Notes: generated by a model not told the origin, from the letters alone. A DNA stretch of 64,000 bases from Acanthopleura granulata (GCA_016165875.1 JABBOT010000012.1:12708984-12772983); one strand, 5' to 3'; positions 46,666 through 58,779 are shown, numbered from the stretch's first letter. Made by a program: numbers and translations.

Positions 46666-47700
46666 TGCAAAGTCACCACACACGACGGTGCCACTTGGTC
46701 CAAGAATAATTTTGTGCCTAGTCCAGTACCCTACTAGCCACCTTATACTCTGATACACAATGCCTGAGAAATACCATTTTGATGTATCAGACATGACTCT
46801 ACACTAGATTCCAACCTTTTTTCCCCCTTATGGCGTGGTCAGTTTCATGACATAAAACCACAGCAAGGAGAGCAAAACGAGAGTAAAGGCGGTAGAGTAA
46901 CAGTTAGTTAATGACCAAACATAACTTCGAATTCGTCCTCTTGTCCATTTACTTGCAGTTTCAGTATATTCTAACTGTTCACGTAAATGCTTAAGCAGTA
47001 TTGGTTTACATACCCCGTCAGCACTAGTGTAAAAGCTAAGTACATGTGCAATGATGTTTATGGCAAGTTGTTACACATCACTGGCCTAATTAAGTCTTGA
47101 ACTACTTGTCACATTCAACAAATATAACATGACAGGCAATGCAAAGGGGACAATCCTCTGGGATGCTTAAGCCACCATTTCTTCGTTTTGACGAATTTTC
47201 ACGCCGTTATTAAAGCTATGCAAGTGTGGTATTCATAGTCCATCAGTTCAAAGTAACTGTGCTTTCGTATCATGTTTCAACAAGGAGAAAAATGCTAAAG
47301 CAAAAATGAGAAAATTAGGAATCTTATTTCCATGGATACATGCTGTCTTTGACGGGCTAATCAAATACCAGATCGTGTTTTTAGAATTTCGAATTTTTCG
47401 AAGAGTACTTTATTGGCGAAAAGAAAATGGTCTTATAAGACGTTAGAAGTAGTTTACCGAGAGAGTTTTGTGACGTCCATCCTGTTTTAATAAGCTTACA
47501 CGTGAACTGAAATTAAGGTTCAACCTGCATAACCTTTTCATGGCAATTTCTATAGCAAACTCCTCGAGGAACCAAACAAGAGGTTTAATTATTCCGCATC
47601 CCACGAGAAGGTATCCTGGGTTTAACTGAATGAATGATTAAGGCTTAAAAGAAAATATAACCAAAGTTATTTTTGAAGAGGGATCCATACAGACCTAAAC
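46666..47700. other. Non-coding DNA, no supported gene
   Basis: No open frame of note, RNA gene or repeat is supported. Confidence 0.4.
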
Positions 47701-47709
47701 GGGCATAGA

Positions 47710-48050
47710 CATTTTTCATGATTTCCTTGGTAACTCAATAAATCACCTTTTAACATGGAATTCTTACGAAGCCATAGATACGCCAAGGATAGAGAAACCG
47801 AAAACACGATGTCGCGTCATCCGCACCTTACCTTCTTCAGTATTACATGCGAGATACTTCTTTGAGGTGCAGAAGTACGGTCCCCGCTACTATTACAACG
47901 GAAGGGCATCTTGGCGGCCCGTTCGATTTCCCCTACACTGACATTTTTTGCTTACTTTGAACTGCGTTATCTCGATTATCCTACATTCCAGAAATAAAAA
48001 GTGACGTTCTTTGAACATTTGGTCTAGTGTTGTCTTATCTTTTTAAGCCA
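47710..48050 (+). repeat. Dispersed repeat family T, copy 2
   Basis: TTGGTAACTCAATAAAT, ATTCTTACGAAGCCATAGAT ACGCC, GAAACCGAAAACACGATGTC GCGTCAT, TTTGAACTGCGTTATCT and AGTGTTGTCTTATCTTTTT place it with 38540-38930 and with the reversed piece at 58780-58920. Confidence 0.65.
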
Positions 48051-49247
48051 TAGTGACAGTATTTCTGATTTATATGTATAATGACTTTCCCCCAACGAGG
48101 AAAAGCGTTTTTCGGCACAAGAATGATAACAATGAAGGTCAGAACAAATACCCAACACACGTTTATAAAAAACAGTTAAAATTAAAAAAACTTAAAATTC
48201 GAAAAATAAAAAAAACAAAACAAACATCATAATATAGTTCTTATACAATATACCTAAAAGTTAACATATATTTTGAACATTTAAAGCACAAGCAGAGCTG
48301 TCAAAAATTGAAACTGAGTCAAATGCCATAGTGAACAAATTTATTCATTCTGAACAAAAGTATGTTCTAAACGATGTACACCTGTTTTGTTCACGAGGCC
48401 GACATGGTACTGAGGGCTCTAGCTTAGTCAACTTTTAAGTTAAGCTGGCCTGGAGGCCGTTGAGATCCTGTGTTTTTCAACCCAAGGACCACACTGGGAC
48501 CTTCAGTTTGAAATATGCTCTGCTTAGAGAAGATCACATCTGTTCTAATCAGCTCTCGTAGAGCAACGTCAGAGCTGAAACGGCATTTATTTAGTATTTA
48601 TACACATAGGGTATTAGGAGAAAAACTTGGTGCTAAGTAGTTAATTTTGTAACTAATTATGAGGTGGCGAAGAACAAAGCGGTAGTTGACACCTAGAAGG
48701 ATTGAAGCATCGTATTTTACCACAAACGCAGTCCCCTTTTGTAAAAAATAAATGTATCAATAGGCCCTTGCCTCATTAATATAGCCTAGTGTATCGAAAA
48801 CAAGGGATGTGCTTTGTATACCTTCCTGTCTATCAAACTCATTTAGTGAACATATCCTATAAGTTCTATAAGTTCTATAACATGTCCACAATGACATTTT
48901 CAATGTATGTTTTCCTGCAAATCGTCTAAAATTCGAAGCTTAAAACGCTGAAGTTGTCTCTGTGCGCCATGTCCAAAGAACATATATCTTCATTAACTAC
49001 GCTTTCATATCAGTCGCTTCACTACCTTGATCCGACGGCTTTGCGAAAGTCTTCATACCACAACTTGGCAAACCGTCATCGTTATCCAATCAGATACTTA
49101 CCTGCTCCAGTTGGCAAAGGATTTATGCAAATCTAAAAAATCAGTCGTGCCTGTGAAGTCTACTGTGTAGTCACAGTGCTTAATCACATGGACTAATATG
49201 GACTAACTCGAGGAGGCGGCCGAATTTAACGCTCCAAAAAGTATTTT
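48051..49247. other. AT-rich non-coding DNA
   Basis: An A-rich tract lies at 48170-48230, and a triple CTATAAGTT is seen near 48858-48880. No gene is supported. Confidence 0.4.
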
Positions 49248-49400
49248 GGGGGCCTCCGTGGCTCAGTTGGTTTGCGCGTTAGAGCGGCGTAATGATCCAG
49301 AAGCCTCCCACCAAAGCGGTCGCTGTGAGTTCAAGTCCTGCTCATGCTGAAATATTCTTGAGTACGGCGTAAAACACCAATCACATAAATAAATAAATAA
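49248..49400 (+). mobile_element. SINE family 1, internally deleted
   Basis: A good head (GGCCTCCGTGGCTCAGTTGG, with B-box GAGTTCAAGTCCTGCTC) is joined directly to the 3' end (GAAATATTCTTGAGTACGGCG TAAAACACC) and an AAATAAATAAATAA tail. About 100 bp of the middle are missing. Confidence 0.9.
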
Positions 49401-49950
49401 GAAATATTTTGACATCACTTTTACAACAGCAGACCAGCAACTAGGCTTTCCCATCTTTGTGGCTTTTTCGTTCCTAACCGTAAAGGGAGTGGTTCATTGC
49501 GGTTCATTATTAAGGAAACTACGCCGTTAACCATAAGCCTGAAATATCGAAAAATACATTTTTTAAAATCAGTCCAATGCGAGTGACTACAATTGAGAAA
49601 ACGCTTTAAGCTTTAAAGGCTTTAAAGACAAAGGCTCTTACTCTTTCTTTGTCATGGTTAAATGTCATATCCATTCATATCAGAGGTATAAAATAACGCT
49701 TGCAGATGATACCTCGGTTTTGATGTTAATATTAGAAATTTTGCATTTCGGGTAAAAGGTCAACCAAAAGGAAAAAGTTATTTTTTCCCTAGCTTTTATA
49801 TTTCTCAATCTGGTTGTGCCGTTTGATCCAATAACAACCTCAGGGTGCGTAAATGGGCTTGCTTTAACGTGGAGACTCCGACGGGCTACACAAGGAAGTC
49901 ACATCGCTTTCTGCTGTGGCTCTGTACTTCTTGTGTCCTGTCTAAGTTTG

Positions 49951-50081
49951 AGTCCTCCGTGACCGAGGGGAATAGCTCGCTATAGTGCAGCATAATAACT
50001 CAGGAGCCTCTGACCTGTATGATCGCAGTGAGTTCAAGCCCTGCTCACCTTGGCTTCATCTCCGGTCGTACTGACGGGCGG
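49951..50081 (+). mobile_element. SINE family 1, 5' part
   Basis: AGTCCTCCGTGACCGAGGGG is the head, GTGAGTTCAAGCCCTGCTC the B-box region, and TCATCTCCGGTCGTACTGACGG the start of the body. The 3' half is missing. Confidence 0.8.
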
Positions 50082-50840
50082 ACATTACGGGCTAATATTG
50101 TATTATTAACATGGATACTTTCATTTTTCATTCTGGTTGAGCTAGGTGATAGTAAACTTAGGCGATACATATATTAAGACATATAAATTGTTTTTTCCCC
50201 CTTAAATTCCAATTGTGATAACAACAATCTTTTGAGAACACTAATAAATATTGCAAAGCTGTAAAGTCTGCAGATACTCACAAAAGAGTGTATGTAACGG
50301 CATCCCATGTAACATGGCATAAGGGGTAAGAAGTTCTTTCAAACATCAGTTCACGTCAGATCAAAGGATTGCCTCCCCTACAAGCAGCTTCATATCATTT
50401 TTTTTTTCAACAGAGTGTGATTCGTATTTCTTGTCATAAAGCACTTTTTATTTTGTGAGCGTTTTTTTTCAGAAGGGAAGACGGACCAAAAAGTTTAACG
50501 CATTCTTCGCAGTTTAAGTAAACGTTAAGGCCTAATTCGTCAAACTGTACTTGTGTTCATTACGTATTCACAGAACACTAAGAAAACCTGTCAAAAGGCA
50601 ATCGTCCAGAAGTCAGCAAGCCGAGCCTAAAGTGAATGCCAAAGCAAACTGTTTAAGCACAAGGATATCCCTAAACTGGCATTATTGCTATTTGAGCCTA
50701 AGGTGATGTTATTTGAGTGCCTCCATTCTAGATAACCGTTCCGTGAGCTGATGAGTATATTACAATTCAAACTGACGTGGCAAACAGAGCAAGTCACACG
50801 GCTCTATTACTCTGGACGGAGTAAACCATTCTCAGTTTCC

Positions 50841-50992
50841 ATTTTACAAGATGTTATCCATTTTACAAGATGTTATCCATGTTATAAGAGGTTATTCATG
50901 TTACAAGAGGTTATTCATGTTACAAGAGGTTATTCATATTACAAGAAGTTATCTATGTTATAAAAGGTTACCCACGTTACAAGAGGTTATCC
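50841..50992 (+). repeat. 19-bp minisatellite, 8 copies
   Basis: Eight uninterrupted 19-bp units on ATGTTACAAGAGGTTATTC with substitutions are present. The first two (ATTTTACAAGATGTTATCC) are identical to each other, as are the fourth and fifth. Confidence 0.9.
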
Positions 50993-51134
50993 GTGTAATT
51001 TCCGTGTCACAATTCTAGAAGGTCGTTCTGTTAAATGAGGAATTACAATAAAATCCAAACAGGGGTAAAGTGAAAGGGGCTGAATTTCAACGGTTACCTG
51101 TGATCATTTTCCAACTATCTTCGGTGCTCAGATC

Positions 51135-51268
51135 AGGTTCCTGATCGACAAAGAAGTTGTAGACTAAATTGATTGTAACTACCGTGACCAGCCATGTATA
51201 AGAGATAGGTAGCCATGGTAGTTACAATCAACTTGTATCCTGCGATTGCTTTGTGAAACAGGGTCCTG
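51135..51268. mobile_element. Fold-back element related to the 8.6-kb one
   Basis: TTGATTGTAACTACC and GGTAGTTACAATCAA (15-bp arms) surround a ~35-bp centre. The right side ends in TTGCTTTGTGAAACAGGGTCC, which is the same terminal motif as in the 8634-9150 element. The left terminus is decayed. Confidence 0.6.
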
Positions 51269-52375
51269 TTTTTTTACTCGCTATGTACGCTGTTGTCTTC
51301 TGTAATGTGTTTCTGTACAGATCAGGATTCTGCTTGACAAACCACCCCCTAGATCTCGTGCCTTTGCAATGTTTTCGTGTCATTGATTATTTAATGTAAT
51401 GACTCCACATCATTTCCAGTAATGTTAAACCAATGACGTTCCATGTCAATTACTATTAACATCACAGTGTTTTTTTCCTTAACTTTCCAACTAATTTTCC
51501 TTAAGAAAGGGTACGATATGGGGTTTTGAAGTTGTCCAACATGTTATCCAAGCATTTACTGGAACATTTCATAAAAGATAAAACCTTGACCCTAGTAAAC
51601 CGAGAAGAGGCGCAATTTCGGCGGATACGTGTGACCTTTTGCTGACTATCGTGGCTGCTCTGGGTTTACTCTCCATGCTGTTGACTTTTATATTACTGTA
51701 GGCTTCTGACTGATATCATCGACAAGACTAACACCGGCATATCACACAGCTATACTGCTGTGTAAGGAAATACTAGACGATTCCACACGTCAAGTGGTGT
51801 TCGCCAGAGGCAAGTACTGTGCCCTTTGCCACTGATTGCTCTGATGAAACATTTTGATCGAGTTCCAGGGTAAGCGCCTACAGTCACGCGATTCAGGATT
51901 AGCCTGAGAAGCCTGGATGTCAAGTATTAATGTCTGCTGGTTGTAGAATTAACTTTATTCACACACTATGAGCTATATGTTTTTGGTTCGACATGTTTCT
52001 ATTCTCTATACGCAGAGAATGTAAACCACGTAATTTTAGCATTTTTCCCCATCATTTTCCATATGTTGGATTTAAAATTGCTTGTACTGAGCTTGTGTTG
52101 GTCGTTTGTTTAGGGTTGTAATAAGCATTCTAATTTTATGCATGAACATTTTCAATACAGACATAGAGTTGTATAACTATTGTATTCTTTACCTTCAACA
52201 GTCTTTTTAATATTTAGACATAACACAGGCTGTTGTTAATATTGCATTATATATTTGGACTTTGGTCACGAATTTGTTAAATTCCTCTTTTGTAAAGTTC
52301 ATTGTCGTGTAACTGTTGAGAATTATCTGATAACGGTTACATTCTTGAATTCTTGTGATGCGTTTTGTCCTGTAA
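51269..52375. other. Non-coding DNA, no supported gene
   Basis: Nothing beyond short random frames was seen. Confidence 0.4.
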
Positions 52376-52412
52376 ATCTATCTATCTATCTATCTACTAT
52401 ATATATATAAGC
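52376..52412 (+). repeat. (ATCT)n / (AT)n microsatellite
   Basis: About five CTAT units are followed by an AT tract. Confidence 0.85.
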
Positions 52413-52504
52413 AATACCCGTAGTATGTTGTTAAATCGCTTTGTTGGATTCAGGAAGCTAGAGGCATTGATCCCATTTTGTTTGTTTTACCTGCAAAGCA
52501 TTTG

Positions 52505-52750
52505 ATTTATTTATTTCATTGGTGTTTTACTTATACGACGTGTTTTACTCATATTTCACTTATACGACGGCGGCTAGCATTATGGTGGAAGGAAATCTAC
52601 GACCATCCGCGGGTTGCTAGCAGATCTTCCCAGGTACGACCGGAGAGGAAGCCAGCATGAGCTGACTTAAACTCACAGCGACCGCACTGAGAAGCTTCTG
52701 GGCCATTGCGATGCGCTAGCGCGCTAACCGACTGAGTCACGGAGGCCCCC
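52505..52750 (-). mobile_element. SINE family 1, near full length
   Basis: The head lies at the right (GGGGGCCTCCGTGACTCAGTCGG reading in reverse), then a B-box region with GAGTTTAAGTCAGCTC, CTGGGAAGATCTGCTAGCAACC and CACCATAATGCTAGCCGCC. The 3' end has a local duplication (ACTTATACGACG twice) before the AATAAATAAAT tail. Confidence 0.85.
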
Positions 52751-52854
52751 ACCTGGAAAGTAAATATGTGCACTATGAGCTGTGTAGGTGTAAAATAATC
52801 GATAAATCATTATGAATAAAATCCGAGAGCTAGCTTTCAAGGTCACCTTGGCAG

Positions 52855-53334
52855 TTGGCGACCGGGGGGAAGAACGCCTGTAGAAAGAGATACAGTCCAT
52901 GGATAATAAAGCCTGATTTTACAGGAAGTATAACCATCCACTCCCTCACACGTTTGTACTTTACACAAAACGAAGGAGTGCCATTTATATTCAGCCTGAC
53001 TAATTCAGGTCACACCGCCCACTGTAAAATAAGATTTACGTCAAGAACCTGCTCCTTCCGACGTTGTCGGAAATGTCTACAGAATGAGAAAATAACTTGT
53101 GACAACGGTAATGCCATATATTTCCATTTTCAGCACGTTGTCAGGAGTATCACATGTGAAGTGGAACGTATTTTTGGCTTAAGTTTCCACCCTCTTCAAA
53201 ACCACCTGTTTGAAGCCATTTATTCTTTCTTGTGGCTGCTCTGTGGACCCGCCAGCACAACTTCATATATGTATGTATATTTGCCGTATGCACTTTATGT
53301 AAATACTGTATCTCCTTCATGTTCGTTGAAATGA
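52855..53334 (+). pseudogene. Long Cys-rich open frame without a start (possible exon or relic)
   Basis: The frame is open for 159 codons but begins at a TTG and has no early ATG, so if coding it would be an internal or last exon; it stops at TGA (53332-53334). The middle is Cys-rich (CSFRRCRKCLQNEKITC) and the whole has varied, protein-like composition. I do not recognise a domain. A clear 3' splice site in the right phase was not found, and the overlapping minus frame is a shadow. It could be a decayed extracellular-protein exon. Confidence 0.22.
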
Positions 53335-54854
53335 GAACGCTGTCAATCCTGTAATATACGCTGTCCACGTCAGTCTAGCTGTGTAAGTTCTTTGGGCGCG
53401 AAATTCATATAAGATGAAAATGCACTTTTGAGCGACATTTCCATCAGGTAAACTCATGTTTATGTGTCACTAGCCAGAACGTTTTGTTTCGTGACCTTCT
53501 GTTTAGTGATATGGTATGGTTCCCCCAGGCCGGTTGTTTTCACTTGATGCTGGATCTCGGTAACTTGTGAACGGAAACAGCCTGCATACGCGGATTTTTT
53601 TACACATTTCTCATGCGTTTATATGTATACATATCAGGCTTCCGAAAGAAAACGATATCTCTGTTCCAGACAAGGACAACTCGAAAAGTAAGTCAGAACC
53701 CATAATTTTGTACCAGATGTAAATGGTTTACAAACCCAGGTTGAAGAACACGAATGAGTTTTGAAGTGCATACCTAAAATGTACAATGCATGAGAGAGTG
53801 AAATGATGTGTCTAAAGGGAGGATTCGAACATCAGGCTATTGAGATGGTTGCTGATTTAATTAAAGTGCGGATTAATTTTCATGAATCCATTTAATAGTT
53901 GTGTGTGTTAATGTTAATAGTGTTATGAAGCAATAATTGCGTATGATGCTAAAATTTTCATGGAACTTATCTAATATTCCTTTAATGGTATATAAAAGTA
54001 TCAGAATCTTGCGTTTGAAACATTTGAAAAGCAGGGAGTTTGATTCGCCATCCTTTTAGTCAACAGCCTTCGTCTTGGTTTTTCTTTCCACACAATGACA
54101 TATTGGACGTACGGGGCTTTTACGAAGCTGCCTTAACCGCCGAGGTGACAAGTTCAACTCGACAACCATTCATCCCAAACTGACTTCGCTATTATTCTCT
54201 TGCACTCCATAAATAATACATTATGAGTTTGCCCGCAAAACGTCACCGTAAATGCAGGACTAAACAATAGACTACACAGCTTTGACCCGAATTACCTTTG
54301 TCAGGAAGTTCCCCATTGAAATGATATAAAGTATTAAATGGAACAAATATCTTGCCCGTGAGAGAGTAAGGAATTGTATAACCCACAGCTAACAACACCG
54401 CAGGTAGAATAATTTACATTTCGTTGATTGCTGTTTACCAACACACACAATAGGCAGAAAGCTGCACAAGTAGGATGCCTTCCGTGTGGACGTCAAGCGT
54501 GAACACGGACTCGAGCCCCATACTTTCATGTTGAAATACACAGGTGATGTAATCGCCAACTTTATTTTAAAGGTGTACAAAGAGCTGTGGTTTACTGTAT
54601 CCCCTTGCTTGGTTGCCAAAATTCGCTGACGATGGTCAGAGTTACTCACAAAAACACGGGGTTTATTCGTTTCACTATCTTTGTAATGGGGTCTCATTCC
54701 CTTGTGGCACTCAAGTGTCGTCTTGAAGATTTTTTTTCCTTTAAAGCAAGTACACTCGCTACGGTCTAGCATCGAAGGTGACAGGCATTCCCTGCAGTCT
54801 ATTAAAAAAAAAAAGTCAATACGTATTCCCTACAGTTTAACAACAAAGACAATC
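53335..54854. other. Non-coding DNA; doubtful 127-codon minus frame
   Basis: The minus frame at 54389-54772 is moderately long but shows no domain and no splice context, and the plus strand over it is also partly open. No other feature is supported. Confidence 0.35.
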
Positions 54855-54959
54855 TGGGTATGTATGTATGTGTGTGTGCATTGTATGTATGTATGTTTAC
54901 ATCTATGTATGTATGCATGTATGTGTGCATGTATATATGTATGTATGTGTGCATGTATT

Positions 54960-54993
<34 letters not shown>

Positions 54994-55085
54994 TGTATGT
55001 ATGTATGTATGTATGAATGTATGTATGTATGTATGTATGGGTGTATTTATGTATGTATGTGTGCACGCATGTCTATATGTATGTA
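54855..55085 (+). repeat. (TATG)n microsatellite, about 230 bp
   Basis: A long run of TATG units, interrupted by TGTG, TGCA and TTTA variants, with a pure core at about 54966-55012. Open frames on the plus strand (MYVCMYVC...) are products of the repeat. It abuts the tail of the SINE family 2 copy at 55078. Confidence 0.95.
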
Positions 55086-55385
55086 TGTTTCGGTTTTACG
55101 TCGTTTTCAACACTTTGCCTGTTATATGATGAAGAAGAGTCTTTAGAATGTATATGTATACTGTGACGTCATGTGAAAAGGCCACTAGAGCATGATGCCG
55201 AAGACACCATTCATGACTCCCCACCCAGTCACATTGTACTGACACCGGGCCAACCAGTACTGTTTTCTTGCTCCAACCTGAGCAGTGCTGAGCGCCAAGC
55301 GAGACAGCAACAAGGACCATTTTTCTTTGGTATATCAATCCCAACCCGGGATTGATCCAGGGTTTCCCGACTTCGACAATGGATG
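55078..55385 (-). mobile_element. SINE family 2, near full length
   Basis: Reading left to right it shows TATGTTTCGGTTTTACGTCG, AGAGTCTTTAGAATGTAT, GCATGATGCCGAAGACACC, CCACCCAGTCACATTGTACTG, GACACCGGGCCAACC and a B-box-like CCCGGGATTGATCC, matching 29547-29880. Its tail side is continuous with the (TATG)n array. Confidence 0.8.
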
Positions 55386-55410
55386 CAAAGCGTATATCTA
55401 AATAAATGGG

Positions 55411-55605
55411 GTGAAATATAGTGTGATTCAGCATATAGTCCCAGGTAAAGTTACATATATACGGGAAGAAGAACCAATTCGGATGGGTCATTATGCTGGA
55501 GCTGAAGACTACCGACATCTGGTAGCGGAGTTGTCCTATTGCCCTAAATATCTCGGTGATTTACCTCAGTCCTATTACTCCAGGGCGATCGCAGGCGACG
55601 CTTAG
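55411..55605 (+). CDS. Unrecognised coding-like frame, possible terminal exon
   Basis: The frame runs 64 codons from a GTG to TAG, so a eukaryotic start is not inside it. A CAG at 55440-55442 could be an acceptor. The C-terminal 50 residues (for example MGHYAGAEDYRHLVAEL, CPKYLGDLPQSYYSRAIAG) have a strongly protein-like composition with Tyr, Gly, Ala, Asp and Glu. I do not recognise the family. It may be a last exon or a fragment of a mobile-element protein. Confidence 0.28.
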   Translation: MKYSVIQHIVPGKVTYIREEEPIRMGHYAGAEDYRHLVAELSYCPKYLGDLPQSYYSRAIAGDA

Positions 55606-55619
55606 CTAGTATTGACCTG

Positions 55620-56505
55620 TGGTGTCAATCACTTGTAACGTGGACGGACAGCCTTACAACGTACCGTGGCTCGTATAATGTGAACTGATTGGCCACAAGT
55701 CCGATTCATCAGATCTGCTCAGGTCAGGCAGCTATACCGCTGTGTATATAGCGGGGCACATGTCTGAAACGGCTCCGCAGAAATAACCCTTTCACTGGTG
55801 CCCAGATCATACAGGGCAATTATGTTTTTCTCTATACTAAATGACACTGACGCTTTCGTTGTCTGTCCATATGCAGTTCGAGTTTCAAGGTTTATTGTAG
55901 CCAAAGCCTTATGACAGGCACGAAACAGTGTTACAGCCTTGGGGCATATCGGCATCAACGTAAAAACAACATGGCATGTATTACATGGGTTTTCCTCGAA
56001 GCAGTTCGTGGCAGGTGTCCCCACTGACATGACCTGATGGACTTAACCTATAAAAGTCTAAAACCTTCCTAAAAGCGATGTGGGTTGCTTCAGCCTTTAA
56101 CCTGCCTTGACAGTAAACGTTTTATTTAGAAGTCATCGATAAAGAAAAGGTTTAATTGGTCATTTTCTGTTTCCTCAAACTTCAAATGACCTTTCCTGTG
56201 AAACTGACAATTTACCTGTTCGTGTTTCAATACGAAGCGTGAGCGAAAGTCTAGTTAACCTCGGCTCATCGGCCCAGAAATTTGATCAGTCGAATTTGTC
56301 CGTACCGTCTGCAGAAATGCAGTGATTGGCGCCTGAGCGCTGCAGAATCTCTCTCAATATACGACAAAGACATGAATGCAATTGTAATGAAGCATCCGGA
56401 ATCAGTGGGCATCGTGTTCTGATTGGATTGTGTTAAGTACAGTTGCAAATGGCCACAGGCCGTACCTTTACAAGCAGATATAACGCTAGAATCAGAGCAA
56501 AGGCG
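55620..56505. other. Non-coding DNA, no supported gene
   Basis: The minus frames at 55719-56030 and 56266-56448 have no recognisable features. Confidence 0.35.
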
Positions 56506-56506
56506 G

Positions 56507-56765
56507 ATACCGCTGGCCCAGATGGTTCTAGCATTGGCTCGCTGCGATTATCAGGCCCATGGCGAATGAGACCGTGTGTTTGAATCCAGTGCGTACTATT
56601 TTCTCCAGGGTTTCCTGTTAAGAGGTCCGCTAGGTACCCAGCGAAGGTCGGTAGCTTACTTCGGTTACTCCGGCTTCTTCCAACCTACTAGGGACAAATT
56701 GTTGAGTACGACGTTAGACACCAACATATTATGTACAAATATAAACAAATAAATAACTAAATAGC
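56507..56765 (+). mobile_element. SINE family 3, near full length
   Basis: The head is GCTGGCCCAGATGGTTCTAG, with CTCGCTGCGATTATCAGG and a B-box-like GTGTTTGAATCCAGTG. The body has TTTCTCCAGGGTTTCCTG, GCGAAGGTCGGTAGCTTAC and CAACCTACTAGGG. The 3' end GAGTACGACGTTAGACACC with an AAATAAATAACTAAAT tail resembles family 1 and suggests a shared 3' end. Confidence 0.7.
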
Positions 56766-57505
56766 TATGTCCTCTTAGTCCTCAACATTGGTCAGTGCAT
56801 GTTTTTAAGGTTGGAGGACTGGACAGTCTTTCTGCCAGGAAACTTCAAGGAGACAAATGTAGAATTCAACGTAAATAATAAATGTATTTACGTTAAAGAT
56901 TAAAGCGGAAAAAAGTTGAACAAGCTCATGCTGACCACTAAAACTACTGACAAATGAATTGTCCTTTCTACACTGTAGCAATAACAAAGCTCCCTTTGTA
57001 CATTACCATTGATTGTCACCTGCCAATATGACCAACAGGCAGCTGAAATGTCGGGGGGTGGGTGGGTGGGAGTTAAGTCATTGATTATTCGCGAAAATGG
57101 TAAATAGTTCATTGAGAATTTGCTATAACATACCTACAACAACCTTACATGTAGAAGCTGGATTGTCGTATCATATTAGGATAGTTCTTATGGATACCAA
57201 CTTGTGAAGGTGCGTGAATGCGTTGGGGCTTTGAATACAGACTGATGATTCTGTTGCGTGCACGCTCAGTTACCACAGGCCAACGGAGAGATGACAAACA
57301 AAACATAAGAAAAAAGGAAAAAAAAAGTAATATGTGTGACACATGTATATACAACAGTACAATACTAGGTGTGTTTTTTATTTTTACCTAATTAGATATT
57401 TTTTGTAGATAACCCTTTTACATCTGTGCAGTTGTTCAGAAAGGGAGTTCGAAGCATCCTTACTTTTGGACGTCTTTAAAATGAAAAATGCAGGACTTGT
57501 TGCAG
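56766..57505. other. Non-coding DNA, no supported gene
   Basis: Short minus frames only. A G-rich run (GGGGGGTGGGTGGGTGGGAG) lies at 57053-57071 and could form a G-quadruplex. Confidence 0.4.
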
Positions 57506-57593
57506 TGTGTATGTATGTATGTAGGTTTTACGTCGTACTTAATTTTTCATTCATATCACGACAAGGAGTCCTTAGAAAGTATCTATCTATCTA

Positions 57594-57630
<37 letters not shown>

Positions 57631-57835
57631 TTCTCTCTCTCTCTCTCTCTCTCTTTATATATATATATATATACCATGTCTTCTCCCATGTGGCAGGGCG
57701 ACTCCAGGCCACCAAGTGCTGCCGCCACTTGAACATAATACCGAAGACACTAGACATGACATTCCTCTCAGTCACATTATACAGACACCGGGCCGACCAT
57801 TCCTATTTCCTTGCTCTAACCTCTCAGTAATGAGA
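57506..57835 (-). mobile_element. SINE family 2 with an internal microsatellite expansion
   Basis: The reversed 3' end (TATGTATGTAGGTTTTACGT CGTACTTAAT, AGGAGTCCTTAGAAAG) is followed by (ATCT)n, (CT)n and (AT)n over 57578-57674. The element then resumes with GTGCTGCCGCCACTTGAAC, ACCGAAGACACTAGACATGAC and CAGTCACATTATACAGACACCGG. Confidence 0.8.
57578..57674 (+). repeat. Compound (ATCT)n(CT)n(TA)n microsatellite
   Basis: About 5 ATCT units, then ~27 CT units with one TT interruption, then ~10 TA units lie inside the SINE. All local open frames derive from it. Confidence 0.95.
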
Positions 57836-58312
57836 CTTGTTGTAGGAATAATACTTCGCATGATTCCAGTGGATAAGAACGAACCATAGAATGCTCGCCA
57901 CAGGAAAGAGGGCGATCGACCATTGTCAAAAGAGGCACCACGATCAAGCATCGAGAGCTGGGAAATAATAAGCCCACCTAAAAGGGTTAACTACGCACTG
58001 CGTATATGCATAAGTGTACTATTTCCCCAGCTAAATAGTGTTCTTGAGCTAAACGCAGACAAATGATGGCTTCCAGATATATCTGTTAATGCAGCTGTAC
58101 ACAGGCATCAGACCTCGTTTGGCAACATCTTTGGGATACAGCCCTTGGTACATTCAACGAGATCCGCGGCCCCAGACTGACAAACGCGATGCCACAAGTA
58201 TTCAGTGTTAGGAACCACAGTAATCCTCTACTGGGCGGGTTCGAAATAATTGGATAAGAAATGTGATAAGGGACAGAGCAGTTTCCCAATACGCGTCTGT
58301 TATCCTAGACGT

Positions 58313-58480
58313 CTGATTGATTGTTGTTTGAAGCCATGCTCACTTCTATGTCGCCGGCCAGTATATTATGATTAAAGTGCGTAACGTCTCATACCAGAAT
58401 GCCCGGAGAAAACCACCCACCCTTGGCAAGATATACTGGCAATCATTTCCACCTGTCACATATGTGATACGTGGTTAAAA
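58313..58480 (-). mobile_element. Decayed SINE-like fragment
   Basis: TTGATTGTTGTTTGAAGCC, TGTCGCCGGCCAGTATATTATG and CCCGGAGAAAACCACCCACCC are in the order expected of a reversed family-1-like element, but divergence is high. Confidence 0.45.
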
Positions 58481-58779
58481 GGCAAAAGCGGTCTCCAGCG
58501 ACTTTCATGTAAGTCTATATGAAATAGTACTGCTAACGTCAAATGGGAAAACGACACTAGACGAAATAGATATATGCATCGATAAAGTATCAAACGTAAA
58601 GATCAAAAGGCATACCTCTTTATGTTTGTGATGTTGCACTTCAATTGATAAGCAAAATCGCGCTCAATGAGAAAACTGAAAGCACCACCAGCGTCATTAT
58701 CTCTTGTAACTAATCAGGCAGGAGTTACTTCAGTTGCGAAAGAACACGGCTGTTTCCCTTGACGAAACGCGCGTGGTTC

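Noticed and set aside
54702..55146. Three overlapping ~100-codon frames of Met-Tyr-Val-Cys repeats
   Set aside because: They are translations of the (TATG)n microsatellite in its open phases.
57466..57889. Frames rich in SLSLSL/REREREI on both strands
   Set aside because: They come from the compound CT/AT microsatellite inside a SINE.
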